Positions 12,394 through 21,977 of a stretch of 64,000 nt of DNA are shown here, one piece after another. The notes under the pieces were generated by a model. It worked only from the letters and a program-made list of their open reading frames with translations. It had not been told where the DNA came from and searched no databases. Origin of the DNA: Sugiyamaella lignohabitans (Eukaryota > Ascomycota > Dipodascomycetes > Dipodascales > Trichomonascaceae); the NCBI RefSeq assembly GCF_001640025.1, contig NC_031672.1, forward strand, positions 1,116,001 through 1,180,000, written 5' to 3'. The position numbers and the translations under genes were made by a program. Positions within the stretch are counted from its first letter, which is position 1, and every line of letters starts with the position of its first letter.

Positions 12394-12527
12394 TGCCTCC
12401 GGCGGCTGGGGCTCCGCCCCAGACCCTGGTAGCTCCTCTCGCTGCGCTCGAGTCGGTCCATCGACGGTCGCGGCCGCTCGCGAAGCGAGCACAACCCGGT
12501 CTGGGCGGAGCCCAGCCGCCGGAGGCA
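12394..12527 (+). repeat. GC-rich element, complete, third tail type
   Basis: Left half, core ATCGACGGTC, then a right half whose tail is the hairpin GCTCGC-GAA-GCGAGC. Its inner hairpin has lost one G and the pairing C (GGGC-GGA-GCCC). Confidence 0.88.
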
Positions 12528-12796
12528 CGTGGCCCCACCCCGTGGACCCCCGCCAACACCTGCAGCCCGTCATGGAGAGGAGGGGTAGCTGTCAGACCCA
12601 ATTGAGGAGGGCGATAAGGTATGGTGGTTATCGCTGATTTCGCCGTTGTAATCCCCCTGAACCGATCACCGATCGGTTGCTGCTGCATGGAACTAGCGTC
12701 GGTGCCGCCAGCCACCACAGTTTCCGCACGAATTATTATTTTTCTCGCTGGAATTGCTCGCACTCTCCTTGTCCTGTCGTCCGGGGTCACGGGGTG

Positions 12797-12939
12797 TGCC
12801 TCCGGCGGCTGGGGCTCCGCCCCAGACCCTGGTTGCTCCTGCTTCGCAGGAGATTTCGGCCGGGGCCCCGACCCAACCACTCAAGCGAAGCGAGAGGAGC
12901 CATCTGGGGTTTGAGGCGGAGAACCAGTCGCCAGAGGCA
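12797..12939 (-). repeat. GC-rich element, complete but decaying
   Basis: Reverse orientation. The right half is intact. The other half carries several substitutions that break both the tail and the inner hairpin. Confidence 0.8.
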
Positions 12940-13202
12940 CACCCCTCCCTCTCTCCCCGTTTCAGGCTCCCGTATAGCATGCATCACTCGAAACACGCAG
13001 AGTGTAACTGAATCAAAGAACTGGATCTGATACTGCATGGTTCAATGCCGGCTGCATTATCGGCCTTTGGCCAGCAGCGACGCTAGTTTTTGTTAGTGCC
13101 CGTCTGTTGCATCATCCCACGGCATCGCGGCCGGTCAACTGACGTTCTCGCACCACGGATTTCAAGCTAATTCGTAGGACAAGGGTGCATGGGGACGGAG
13201 TG

Positions 13203-13346
13203 TGCCTCCGGCGGCTGGGGCTCCGCCCCAGACCCTGGTTGCTCCTGCTTCGCAGGAGTTGGTAGGTGGGGGGAAGGGGGGTGAACGACTCGAGCGGAGC
13301 GAGAGGAGCAGGGGGGTCTGGGGCGCAGCCCCAGCCGCCGGAGGCA
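13203..13346 (-). repeat. GC-rich element, complete
   Basis: Reverse orientation, with a G-rich unrelated spacer in place of the usual core. It ends about 170 bp upstream of the ETP1 start. Confidence 0.9.
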
Positions 13347-13516
13347 GGTTTGGCCCCTGGATGGGTGCTCGGACGGATGAGGAAATGTCAGGGGGGTCAC
13401 GTGCGGGCCCTTGCCCAGATGGTGGCTGATTAGATAAGGTGAACATGCGAGAGAGAGAAATGAGATGAAGTGTGAAAGGAGCAAGTGGACTGAGAGACGT
13501 GTGTCCACAGCGAGGA

Positions 13517-15691
13517 ATGGTGAGGTATCACATAATCGTGGAAACGGATAGCAGTGTCGACAAAGAAAAGAATAGTGGTCGTATCGAAGAGAGTTTTCAG
13601 ACCGAGAGTTCGGGGTTTGGCGTCAAATATTGCAGCTGGTCAAGCGCTGCGAAGAGTGTAGGAGACATATTTCTACCGGTGGAGAACTGGGAACGAGATT
13701 CGAGTTTGGGAGGTCAGAAGGAGAAGGAACGGAGATTTAGCGAAGTTGCTAGTAAGGTCAGTGAAGGCCGAATTAGCAGACCGGGAGAGGGACGATTACG
13801 AGCGACGAGCCTCTCACAGCAGCAGCTAGTGACTGGTGAGAGTGCCGGTAACGCCAACCCCGCCAGTGGAATCAGTTTGGGGCCTGGGAACTTTTTGAGC
13901 AGGAGACGTAGAAGTACACTTTCTGGAGAAGCCAGACCTGTGGATCCAGCTATCCATATTGCAAGAACAAGAAAAGATCAAAGCGGTCCGAAACCAGGGT
14001 CGAAGGAGTACTATAGTATCCATACCTCACGGGATTATAGATTTGGCCGAGTAGAGATTCAGGGGTTTGACAACGAAATGGCCAGTGCGAGTGTCACTAG
14101 TACCACAGTGGCAGAAGTGGCACAAGTGGCACAAGTGGCAGGGTCGAGCAGTGTTAACGATGATTTAGTTCCAGTTCCAGAAGCTAAGACGACTGCTACT
14201 CTGAAATCCACCTTCATGGGATATGGAGTGGTCAGACTATACAGAGAACAGGACGAAGGAGAGGAGGAGACTGCTGATACTGATGATGCCACTGTTGTAG
14301 CTATACTGGCTGTTCCAGGATATATGAGTACAGGCGATTTACTGGAATATCTGGGAGAAGATACCAGGAAACGCAGTTCACATATCCGACTGGTCACCAG
14401 CAACGGTGTGCCTAATAGATATATGGTGTTGATTAAGTTTCTGGATGCTAAATTTGCAACCGACTTTTATCTTAATTATAACGGAAAAGTGTTTAACTCT
14501 ATGGAAGCAGAGACTTGTCACGTTGTTTATGTTAAGAGCGTGCAATTCCGGTCTCCTCCACGACGAGGAGACGGCGACGAAATCCCTTATTTGATCAAAG
14601 ATCCGTTTACCGGAATAGGAATAGGAGCCGAAACAGACGACAAAACGGCAACCGAGTCATCAGCAACGGCAGTATCATCATCTCTAGTATCAAATTCTGC
14701 ATCAACATCATCAGCCATTCAACATAATAAACTGTCGTCGCTACAAGAACTCCCCACCTGCCCAGTGTGTTTGGAAAGAATGGATGCGACCATCACCGGA
14801 CTGCTGACTATTCTATGTCAACACACGTTTCACTGCCAATGTCTACAGAAATGGGGCGACTCGTCGTGTCCCGTGTGTCGTCATACAAACGCTGATTCAT
14901 ACGGAACATACGAGCAAGCCGACAGCAGCAGTGCTCTGCCTGCTCTGTCCAGTAAGTGCTATGTTTGCGAAGCAGGATCCAATCTATGGGCATGTCTTAT
15001 TTGTGGTCATGTAGGCTGTGGTCGGTACGACAAAGCCCATGCTTACGACCATTATGTGGCTACAGGACACTGTTTCTCCATGGATATCACTACTCAAAGA
15101 GTATGGGATTACTCGTCGGACGGCTATGTCCACCGACTGATTCAAAACCAGTCTGACGGCAAGCTCGTCGAGCTTCCATCGGGGTCTTCGTCTACAGCAG
15201 ACGGTAAAAAGGACATTGAAAACGACTTGTCCCTACAGTACACGTATTTATTAACTTCACAACTTGAGTCACAACGAGAGTACTATGAAAGCTTACTTGC
15301 CGAAGCCGAGGGTGCATTACTGCAATACAGGACACTCGACGACCGAATTGATCGTATTAAGCAAGAAAATGAGGCCAAGTTCCAGACCGACCATGCTCGA
15401 TTACTTGAAAAAGTGAAAACGATCTCTGAATCCGTGACCCAAGCCAATCGGCAAATCGAAGAAGAAAAAGCGTTCAGCCTCGGTTTAGTGACCAAAGTGG
15501 ACAGTCTCGTTGAAACAATCAAACAAAAAGACCAGGAAATCAACGACCTGAACGACCAGATCCGCGATCTCATGTTCTTCCTGGACGCCAAAGAAAAACT
15601 CGCCAACGCTGACGAAGACGTGCAACAAGGAACCGTCTCAGTGGCCCCCGCACCCTCCAAAAAGAAACCCAAACGCAAACCCAAAAAATAG
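13517..15691 (+). CDS. ETP1: BRAP2/Etp1-type RING-UBP zinc-finger protein
   Basis: Orthologue of yeast Etp1 and animal BRAP2/IMP, cytosolic RING E3-like proteins. Etp1 acts in ethanol tolerance. The 724-residue protein begins MVRYHIIVE, like fungal relatives; an in-frame stop (13466) lies above, so ATG 13517 is the first start. Domains in order: a variable 220-residue N-terminus; BRAP2 RRM-like domain at about 225-343; RING-H2 finger from C415 (CPVCLERM) to CPVCRH near 453; UBP-type zinc finger from C481 (CYVC, WACLICGHVGCGRY, AHAYDHYVATGH), which in the family binds free ubiquitin C-termini; a coiled coil at about 575-700; and a Lys-rich tail (KKKPKRKPKK). All zinc ligands are present. No intron. 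The next half-element starts 37 bp past the stop. Strong identification. Confidence 0.96.
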   Translation: MVRYHIIVETDSSVDKEKNSGRIEESFQTESSGFGVKYCSWSSAAKSVGDIFLPVENWERDSSLGGQKEKERRFSEVASKVSEGRISRPGEGRLRATSLSQQQLVTGESAGNANPASGISLGPGNFLSRRRRSTLSGEARPVDPAIHIARTRKDQSGPKPGSKEYYSIHTSRDYRFGRVEIQGFDNEMASASVTSTTVAEVAQVAQVAGSSSVNDDLVPVPEAKTTATLKSTFMGYGVVRLYREQDEGEEETADTDDATVVAILAVPGYMSTGDLLEYLGEDTRKRSSHIRLVTSNGVPNRYMVLIKFLDAKFATDFYLNYNGKVFNSMEAETCHVVYVKSVQFRSPPRRGDGDEIPYLIKDPFTGIGIGAETDDKTATESSATAVSSSLVSNSASTSSAIQHNKLSSLQELPTCPVCLERMDATITGLLTILCQHTFHCQCLQKWGDSSCPVCRHTNADSYGTYEQADSSSALPALSSKCYVCEAGSNLWACLICGHVGCGRYDKAHAYDHYVATGHCFSMDITTQRVWDYSSDGYVHRLIQNQSDGKLVELPSGSSSTADGKKDIENDLSLQYTYLLTSQLESQREYYESLLAEAEGALLQYRTLDDRIDRIKQENEAKFQTDHARLLEKVKTISESVTQANRQIEEEKAFSLGLVTKVDSLVETIKQKDQEINDLNDQIRDLMFFLDAKEKLANADEDVQQGTVSVAPAPSKKKPKRKPKK

Positions 15692-15727
15692 CACTCTCCA
15701 CTCACACTAATCCACGGGGCGGGGGTG

Positions 15728-15789
15728 TGCCTCCGGCGGCTGGGGCTCCGCCCCAGACCCTGGTTGCTCCTCTCGCTTCGCTCGAGTCG
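15728..15789 (+). repeat. GC-rich element, left half
   Basis: Begins 37 bp after the ETP1 stop codon, in the same strand sense as the gene. Confidence 0.92.
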
Positions 15790-15811
15790 TTGTACTTTCG
15801 GGCGGGGGTTG

Positions 15812-15954
15812 TGCCTCCGGCGGCTGGGGCTCCGCCCCAGACCCTGGCTGCTCCTCTCGCTTCGCTCGAGTCGTTACGTCGACGGACCCAGCAGAAAACT
15901 CCTGCGAAGCAGGAGCAACCAGGGTCTGGGGCGGAGCCCCAGCCGCCGGAGGCA
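15812..15954 (+). repeat. GC-rich element, complete
   Basis: Near-consensus copy with core GTCGACGGACCCAGCAG. It follows the previous half after 22 bp. Confidence 0.95.
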
Positions 15955-16136
15955 GCGAATCCAGGACCCTGGCTCGGACCCTGCGTCAGGGTGCGGCGCA
16001 CGTGGGGCGTCGATAGCCAATTTTTTTTTATTATGACTTGCAGGAGCGAGGGGAGGGAGCGAGTTTGCAGGTCAGATCATTGGTCGAGCTCGAGTCGTTC
16101 ATTTGGGCCGTTTTATCTGAACAAACAGGGACAAAA

Positions 16137-17436
16137 ATGTCAATGAACTCGATTAAGCTGTTGGCGGGCGATGTCCACAGGGACCTGGCTGTTCTGGTCA
16201 GCAAAACGTAAGTGGAACTGCGGTTGTTTCATGTCTTCAACAGAGGAAGACCAGGAGACGAGAACCGAGCAGACGAAGCGGTTTCTGGCTTGATCTGGTG
16301 GACTGGCTGGTGGTTTCATTTGCTGGCGAAGTAATTTGCCCGCAATACTTGCAGGGGGGTCTGCCTCCGGCGGCTGGGGCTCCGCCCCAGACCCTGGTTG
16401 CTCCTCTCGCTTCGCTCGAGTCGTTGTGTCGACGGACCCAGGCAGAAAACTCCTGCGAAGCAGGAGCAACCAGGGTCTGGGGCGGAGCCCCAGCCGCCGG
16501 AGGCAGACCCCGACCCAGGAGTGTGGTACTAACGGTGTTGGCAGGCTTGGAATCCCGCTGTCGAAGGTGAATATCTCGCGAGATTCGAATAGAGAGATCT
16601 CGCTGACGATTGGCGAGTCGGTGCGAGACGAGGATGTGTATATTTTGACACAGATTGGGTCAGGAGACGTCAACGACCGTATTTTGGAGCTTCTGATTAT
16701 GATAAATGCATGTAAAACAGCGTCGGCCAGACGGATCACGGCGGTGATCCCCAATTTCCCGTATGCTCGTCAGGACCGTAAAGACAAGTCGCGGGCTCCT
16801 ATTACCGCCAAACTCATGGCCAACATGCTGGAGACTGCTGGGTGTAACCATGTGATTACTATGGACCTCCATGCATCCCAGATCCAGGGCTTTTTCGACG
16901 TTCCTGTCGATAATTTATACGCAGAACCCAGTGTTGTCAATTATATCAAGAACAATGTGGATTATAAGAACGCTATTATCGTGTCACCCGACGCAGGAGG
17001 TGCTAAACGAGCTGCTTCTTTGGCTGATAGATTAGACCTGAACTTTGCCCTGATTCATAAGGAACGAGCTCGTGCTAATGAAGTGTCGCGAATGGTGCTT
17101 GTGGGTGATGTTTCGGACAAAGTGTGTATTCTTGTCGACGACATGGCCGATACTTGTGGAACACTTGCCAAAGCCGCCGATACACTTTTGGGCCACGGAG
17201 CGCAGTCGGTGATTGCCATTGTCACGCACGGAATTCTGTCTGGCAAAGCCACCGAAATCATCAACAAAAGCAAACTGCACCGAGTCGTGTGCACAAACAC
17301 TGTTCCCCTCGAAGGCAAAGAGCTGGTGTGCGACCGGCTCCAACTTCTCGACGTCAGCCCGGTGCTGGCCGAGAGTATAAGACGGCTCCACAACGGTGAG
17401 TCCGTGTCGTACCTGTTCCGCAACGCACCTGTTTAA
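16137..17436 (+). CDS. PRS3: Ribose-phosphate pyrophosphokinase subunit (two exons)
   Basis: CDS is join(16137..16207, 16545..17436), 320 residues, the length of yeast Prs3. It makes 5-phosphoribosyl-1-pyrophosphate from ribose-5-phosphate and ATP for nucleotide, His and Trp synthesis; yeast Prs subunits work as hetero-oligomers in the cytosol. Exon 1 encodes [17 protein letters not shown] and continues to SK plus two bases of a split Thr codon. Exon 2 resumes with [13 protein letters not shown]. Key motifs: [19 protein letters not shown] (ATP-binding loop), [19 protein letters not shown], and the PRPP signature [19 protein letters not shown]. The alignment to Prs3 is nearly gapless across the splice junction, supporting the intron. 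CTG in exon 1 reads as a conserved Leu. It is convergent with the HAD gene downstream. Confidence 0.97.
16208..16544 (+). other. PRS3: PRS3 intron carrying a complete GC-rich element
   Basis: 337 bp, donor GTAAGT at 16208, branch site TACTAAC at 16527-16533, acceptor CAG ending at 16544. The GC-rich element fills 144 bp and ends 21 bp before the branch site. Confidence 0.95.
16362..16505 (+). repeat. GC-rich element, complete (intronic)
   Basis: Near-consensus, core GTCGACGGACCCAG. Flanked by GGGGTC on the left and GACCCC on the right, extending the inverted repeat by 6 bp. No clear direct target duplication. Confidence 0.96.
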
Positions 17437-17473
17437 CGAGTTATATATTATTTTATTTTGGGATGGGGGGGGT

Positions 17474-17619
17474 TGCCTCCGGCGGCTGGGGCTCCGCCCC
17501 AGACCCTGGTTGCTCCTGCTTCGCAGGAGTTTTTTTGCTACTGGGTCCGTCACGCAACGACTCGAGCGAAGCGAGAGGAGCAACCAGGGTCTGGGGCGGA
17601 GCCCCAGCCGCCGGAGGCA
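17474..17619 (-). repeat. GC-rich element, complete
   Basis: Fills most of the 194 bp between the convergent PRS3 and HAD genes: 37 bp after one stop and 11 bp from the other. Confidence 0.95.
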
Positions 17620-17630
17620 GTGCCACCCCT

Positions 17631-18443
17631 TTACAGACCCGTCAGCGTCGGTTTCTCGAGCCCGTATTTGGCTTTGTCGAAGTGGTGGAGACTTTCGAGG
17701 AGTTCGTGGTCACCAACGAGGTCGACCACCTCGTTTTGGTCGAGAACTTCGAGAGCTCGTGAGTCGGGCACCCAGATCACACGGCATCCGGCTGCTTTGC
17801 CAGCGATGACGCCAGGGACACCGTCTTCGAAAACGAGACATTCTTCGGGCTTGATTTCTGGCAGGTTTTTGGCCCGTTGCACGGAATTTAGTGATTCGAG
17901 AGCCACGTGCCAGATGTCGGGGTGTGGTTTGCCACGACCGGGTGGGATTCGTTTGTCGTCGCCGACTACGACGTGGTCGCCAAACAGATCAAACCCGTGT
18001 CGCAGGTGTTTGGTCTTGAGAAGATAATTGGCATGGTGGGATGATGTGGCCAGTGCAAACGGAACTTTGATATCTTCCAGGTGCTGCAGCAACTCTAATG
18101 CTCCGGGCATAAACGTTGTTTTGTTCCAACGGGTCTTTTGTCGCTCGCTCGTCATTTTGAAGTATTCCTCGGGCGTGTATGGCAATTGTGCCCATTCGAG
18201 AAGTTTTCTCGACGCATCCGGTCCTGGTCGGCCTTGTAATTGAACTTTGACTTCCCAGGGAAGACTGGGTTTGCCGTGCTCGTGAAGAATCTCATTGGTG
18301 ATTTCGGTATAAATATCCTCAGAGTTAATCAGGAGCCCGTCCATATCAAACAGACAGGCTTTGATCTGGATGTGAGCGTGTGCTGGTGTGGAGGAGCTCG
18401 TGGTGCTCGTGGAGGAGCTGGTGTTAGCGGTGGTGCTGGCCAT
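17631..18443 (-). CDS. HAD-family sugar/nucleotide phosphatase (YKL033W-A/HDHD1 type)
   Basis: A 270-residue HAD hydrolase closest to yeast YKL033W-A and the HDHD1 pseudouridine-5'-phosphatase group; DOG1-like sugar phosphatases are more distant. Ser/Thr-rich N-terminal extension of about 22 residues, then motif I FDMDGLL (nucleophile D33, acid D35), cap domain with TEITNEILHEHGK and QGRPGPDAS, motif II ATSSH, motif III Lys in GRGKPHPDIW, motif IV FEDGVPG. All catalytic residues are present, so it should be an active magnesium-dependent phosphatase. The natural substrate is not determined by sequence. ATG at 18443 is the first in frame. The 5' extension could be low-complexity tail rather than a targeting signal. 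Confidence 0.93.
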   Translation of the reverse strand: MASTTANTSSSTSTTSSSTPAHAHIQIKACLFDMDGLLINSEDIYTEITNEILHEHGKPSLPWEVKVQLQGRPGPDASRKLLEWAQLPYTPEEYFKMTSERQKTRWNKTTFMPGALELLQHLEDIKVPFALATSSHHANYLLKTKHLRHGFDLFGDHVVVGDDKRIPPGRGKPHPDIWHVALESLNSVQRAKNLPEIKPEECLVFEDGVPGVIAGKAAGCRVIWVPDSRALEVLDQNEVVDLVGDHELLESLHHFDKAKYGLEKPTLTGL

Positions 18444-19920
18444 GGTGACTGTTTTTAGGTTTGTGAATAATTGCAGTGTGGTTTGTATACAAAGTATTTT
18501 TCTAATTCGTGGTTAAGGTTTGGTTACACAATGTATCACAAGCGGTTATTTTTTTTTTTGTTTCTTGACGGATGTAGGTTCGAGATCGAATAAAATAAAA
18601 TAAAATAACCTACAAAAGAGCAAATGCAGCCTGTCAATGGCGGGTAAATAACCGCAATTGATTCTTGCTAAAGATAGATTTATCAGACCCACGTCTGATC
18701 CTGTCGATTTACACGTCGATAGTACAATCTATAAGAATATATTATGACAGCTAGAAAAAAACAACTGCGACGCTGTTTTTCATGAAGTAGCACTTTTTCT
18801 GCTCGTTAGCTCTCTTTAGTCGGACCTAATTACATGTGGTGAGGTGCAGGGGTACCGCGCTAACGTGCATGATCTGCCTCAGGGATCAAACCTTAAATAG
18901 AGATCGTCGATACAGCAAGTCTTTTCCAAACATTGGCTTAACGCTTAACAGGTTTTGAGACAAAGTTTAAAATAGAAGGTATTTGACCTTCCGATTCCCG
19001 CAAATAGCAATACCTGAAAACATGACTAGCTGGAAAACGTCTTCACGGATACGTCGTCCCTAGGGGAGATCTACTATGGATCTTGCCTATAACCGTTGAT
19101 ATTTATAAATATAGTATCTGACTGTTTAGGAAGCAGCTGCGAAAAAAAGTTGTCGAGTTCTTCAAGTTGAAACATTGGCTGGAACTTGCATGTATATTAT
19201 TCATATATTATTCCCGTGGCATTTGGATGAATGTTAAAAAAGGACTGCCCGGTTTAATAGAGTTCAGAGGAAAGAATACGACATGATCTGTGTTTGTTGT
19301 AGAGTTGTCTACTATTTTTTATTCAGTTGAGTATAGACCAGGAACTGGAGGATAGAGTAGTGACCCTGTGTGACCCTGTGCTGTAAGAACATTTGTGACC
19401 TACCAACTGGAACAGAAAGTAGTCGTGTAACATTGAAGTGAAAGAGATAGACCAGAAGCTAGTCTTGTCACCATTTCAACTGGAAGTGATAGAGTATAGT
19501 GGTACAGTTCAGTAATTTTCATCCAGTGAGAGAGTACTCGTGTGGTTTATTCAACTAGAAGTTAAACCGGAAGCTAGTAATATATCCACCTGGAATAGAT
19601 AGACAAGATCAAGTGGAAGAGAGAGATCAGAAGCTAGTGCTGTGATACATTCAAAATTAGTCCTGCAATTCATCCAACTGGAAGAGATAAAAGACAATAA
19701 GCTACTCCTGTAACGCTATTCAAGTGGATGAGATAGATCAGAAGCTTAGATAGCAGACGACTTTTCTAACTCGTAAAAGCATTTCGCATTTCGCATTCAC
19801 ATTTTGCATTCCATACTGTTACAATTTTATAATCTCGGACGAGCATTTATAAACAAAACATCATCGGGCTGTAAACGAACGGTCTCGCTCGGTCTTCTGT
19901 GTCACTTCAACATCCACCCT
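18444..19920. other. Divergent intergenic region with degenerate tandem array
   Basis: Upstream region shared by the HAD and GT31 genes. It contains a TAAAA microsatellite at about 18590-18606 and a degenerate tandem array from 19325 to 19760 (listed separately). There is no GC-rich element here, which is unusual for a gap this long. Confidence 0.6.
19325..19760. repeat. Degenerate tandem repeat, unit roughly 50-60 bp
   Basis: Repeated words CAACTGGAAGAGATAGA, GACCAGAAGCTAGT and CTTGTAAC/CCTGTAAC recur in order about seven times with many substitutions. It lies 160-600 bp upstream of the GT31 start codon. Confidence 0.6.
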
Positions 19921-21705
19921 ATGAGATTACTACCGGTCTCTTTTCGCAGTAGGAGAAGGGTCACCAGTCAGATCAAAGATGTTATAATTATAGCTCTGGC
20001 TACCGGTATTGCGGGTCTGATCTTCTTTCGACCGCACTATCGTCATGAGAAAAGAATAATCCAGAGCCAGGATCCGAACCTTGAGCACCGTCGCCAGGAT
20101 GGTGATGGAACTAATACCCAGAAGATATTCACACTTCGACCGGACCAGACGTTCTTCCATACTTATCCAGATAACAATAGATACATATCTGGGGACACAT
20201 GGAGACCACCACAGTCGTTTGGCCCGCAAGTGGTCAAGTATGATGACAACAAAGATGGTCAGTTTGGCAAGATTAATCTTCAACAGCGCCTCACAGCAGA
20301 TCATACTGTCAATGCTAATAAGATACTGTTGCTTCTTAAAACTGGATCCAAAACTCTATGGGACCGTGTGCCAGTGCACTTTTTCACCACCCTTACGAGG
20401 TTCCCAAATTTTGCATTATATTCAGACGCAGCTGATTCGATAGCTGGCTACGAAGTGGTCGACATTCTTGCCAATGTATCACAGTCGCTGCTCCTGGAAA
20501 GCGATCAATTTTCTGTATATAGATCCTACCGGCAACTACGATCCAAGCATAACTATCTCAGAACTAGCGATGTCGACGACATTCCTGGAGGCTGGGAATT
20601 GGACAAATTCAAAAACATCAGAATGTTCTATCATGCCTATAAAGAAGCACCAGATATGGAATGGTATGTCATGATAGATGATGACACTATTATTCTCGCA
20701 GACAATCTGTCTAAATACCTCCGTACGTTAGACCCTCGCAAGGAATACTATCTTGGCAGTGCAGTTGCTGGTCTGAAACATATATTTGCCCATGGTGGGT
20801 CTGGTATCGTCCTGTCACAGGGTGCTATGAAAAAGGCATTTGGCAGTCCATCCTCAGAAGACTGGGTAGAACAGTATACCCTGAAAGCAGAGAATGAATG
20901 CTGTGGTGATTACATGGTTGCCATGTATCTTAAAGAGACGGCCGATATATCTCTAGACTTTTCAGCTTCCGGTGGTCGGTTTCAAGGAGAACCTATCTGG
21001 GCAGTTCCATGTAGTGCCAACAACTGGTGCCAGGAAATAATCACACTACACCACCAAGGACCAGCGGATTTCGAGCTTCTTTGGGAGTACGAACGAGTGC
21101 GCAAATCGTCTGGCAATAAAGGACCCATTCTATACCGGGATATCTACAACGACTTTGCCAAACCGTACCTGTCCAAAGACCCCCAAAAGAACTGGGACAA
21201 CGGAGCCAAAGACGTCGAATACTCTTGGGCAATCGAGTACGATAAAGCTCAATCTGAAGGCAGTAAACAACTGCCACTTCCACAAGATGCTTCGTCTGAA
21301 CCGTACGCATCCTTCGACCTGTGTAAACGCGAATGCGAGGCCAAAACCGACTGTATCATGTATCGCTACGACCCGTACTCTCGCTACTGTGGACTCAGCT
21401 CATCAACCATAGCACTCGGTCGTCCCGTAATCAAATATGATGACGACGGGTATCACGACCGATGTCGCGGTCTCGAAATCAACTGTCCACCACGCGACAC
21501 CAAACAAGACTCCCATCAAATGATATCTGGCTGGTACCTCGACCGAGCCATCGCCATGCGAAAGGCCATCCCGTGCGATAAACTTCACAAAACGCCCGAC
21601 GCCGACGGTCAAGTCAACGGAGTCCGCGACCAAGTCGAGGGCTGGTATATCCGCGCCAAATCACGCTACCCGGACTCGTTCCCCGACCCCCTAAAACACC
21701 TGTAA
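19921..21705 (+). CDS. GT31-like type II membrane glycosyltransferase with PAN/apple-like domain
   Basis: 594 residues from ATG 19921, the first ATG in frame. A short basic cytosolic tail (FRSRRR) precedes one signal-anchor (VIIIALATGIAGLIFF, about residues 20-36), giving a Golgi/ER type II topology. The catalytic region has WYVMIDDDTIILADN at about 245-260, the DDD metal/UDP-sugar motif of Fringe/GT31 enzymes, followed by HGGSGIVLS and ENECCGDYMVAMY. A Cys-rich C-terminal region (LCKRECEAKTDCIMYRYD, near 463-490) resembles a PAN/apple fold. Fungal proteins of this architecture are usually annotated as family 31 glycosyltransferases of unknown acceptor. Convergent with TUB1. Confidence 0.88.
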   Translation: MRLLPVSFRSRRRVTSQIKDVIIIALATGIAGLIFFRPHYRHEKRIIQSQDPNLEHRRQDGDGTNTQKIFTLRPDQTFFHTYPDNNRYISGDTWRPPQSFGPQVVKYDDNKDGQFGKINLQQRLTADHTVNANKILLLLKTGSKTLWDRVPVHFFTTLTRFPNFALYSDAADSIAGYEVVDILANVSQSLLLESDQFSVYRSYRQLRSKHNYLRTSDVDDIPGGWELDKFKNIRMFYHAYKEAPDMEWYVMIDDDTIILADNLSKYLRTLDPRKEYYLGSAVAGLKHIFAHGGSGIVLSQGAMKKAFGSPSSEDWVEQYTLKAENECCGDYMVAMYLKETADISLDFSASGGRFQGEPIWAVPCSANNWCQEIITLHHQGPADFELLWEYERVRKSSGNKGPILYRDIYNDFAKPYLSKDPQKNWDNGAKDVEYSWAIEYDKAQSEGSKQLPLPQDASSEPYASFDLCKRECEAKTDCIMYRYDPYSRYCGLSSSTIALGRPVIKYDDDGYHDRCRGLEINCPPRDTKQDSHQMISGWYLDRAIAMRKAIPCDKLHKTPDADGQVNGVRDQVEGWYIRAKSRYPDSFPDPLKHL

Positions 21706-21740
21706 TCACTTAATCCACACACTCTCGTTGACAGTCCTCG

Positions 21741-21905
21741 TGCCTCCGGCGGCTGGGGCTCCGCCCCAGACCCTGGTTGCTCCTCTCGCTTCGCTCGAGT
21801 CGGGCGTGGGGGTCCAACATGTGCTAGGGGTTTTCCCGCTGCTCGACTGGAGCGAAGCGAGAGGAGCAACCAGGGTCTGGGGCGGAGCCCCAGCCGCCGG
21901 AGGCA
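21741..21905. repeat. Inverted pair of left half-elements
   Basis: Two left halves, tails inward, separated by 40 bp of unrelated sequence, filling the gap between convergent GT31 and TUB1 (36 bp and 72 bp from the two stops). The second tail reads CGACTGGAGCG, a one-base variant. Confidence 0.92.
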
Positions 21906-21977
21906 GCAGCAGCACCAAAACACAGGTATTACATCACATTAATTAGGCAAAAAAGCGGCAGCAGCAGGAGGTATTGT

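Noticed and set aside
11341..12880. Several long open frames (up to about 415 codons) on both strands
   Set aside because: They consist largely of GC-rich element translations and lack stops because of GC content; no ATG context, domains or codon bias.
16362..16505. Target-site duplication around a complete element
   Set aside because: The flanking GGGGTC/GACCCC is inverted, not direct, and other complete copies lack any consistent flanking duplication.
16336..16544. N-terminal extension of PRS3 read through the repeat
   Set aside because: Translation of the intronic element; the true N-terminus is exon 1 at 16137.
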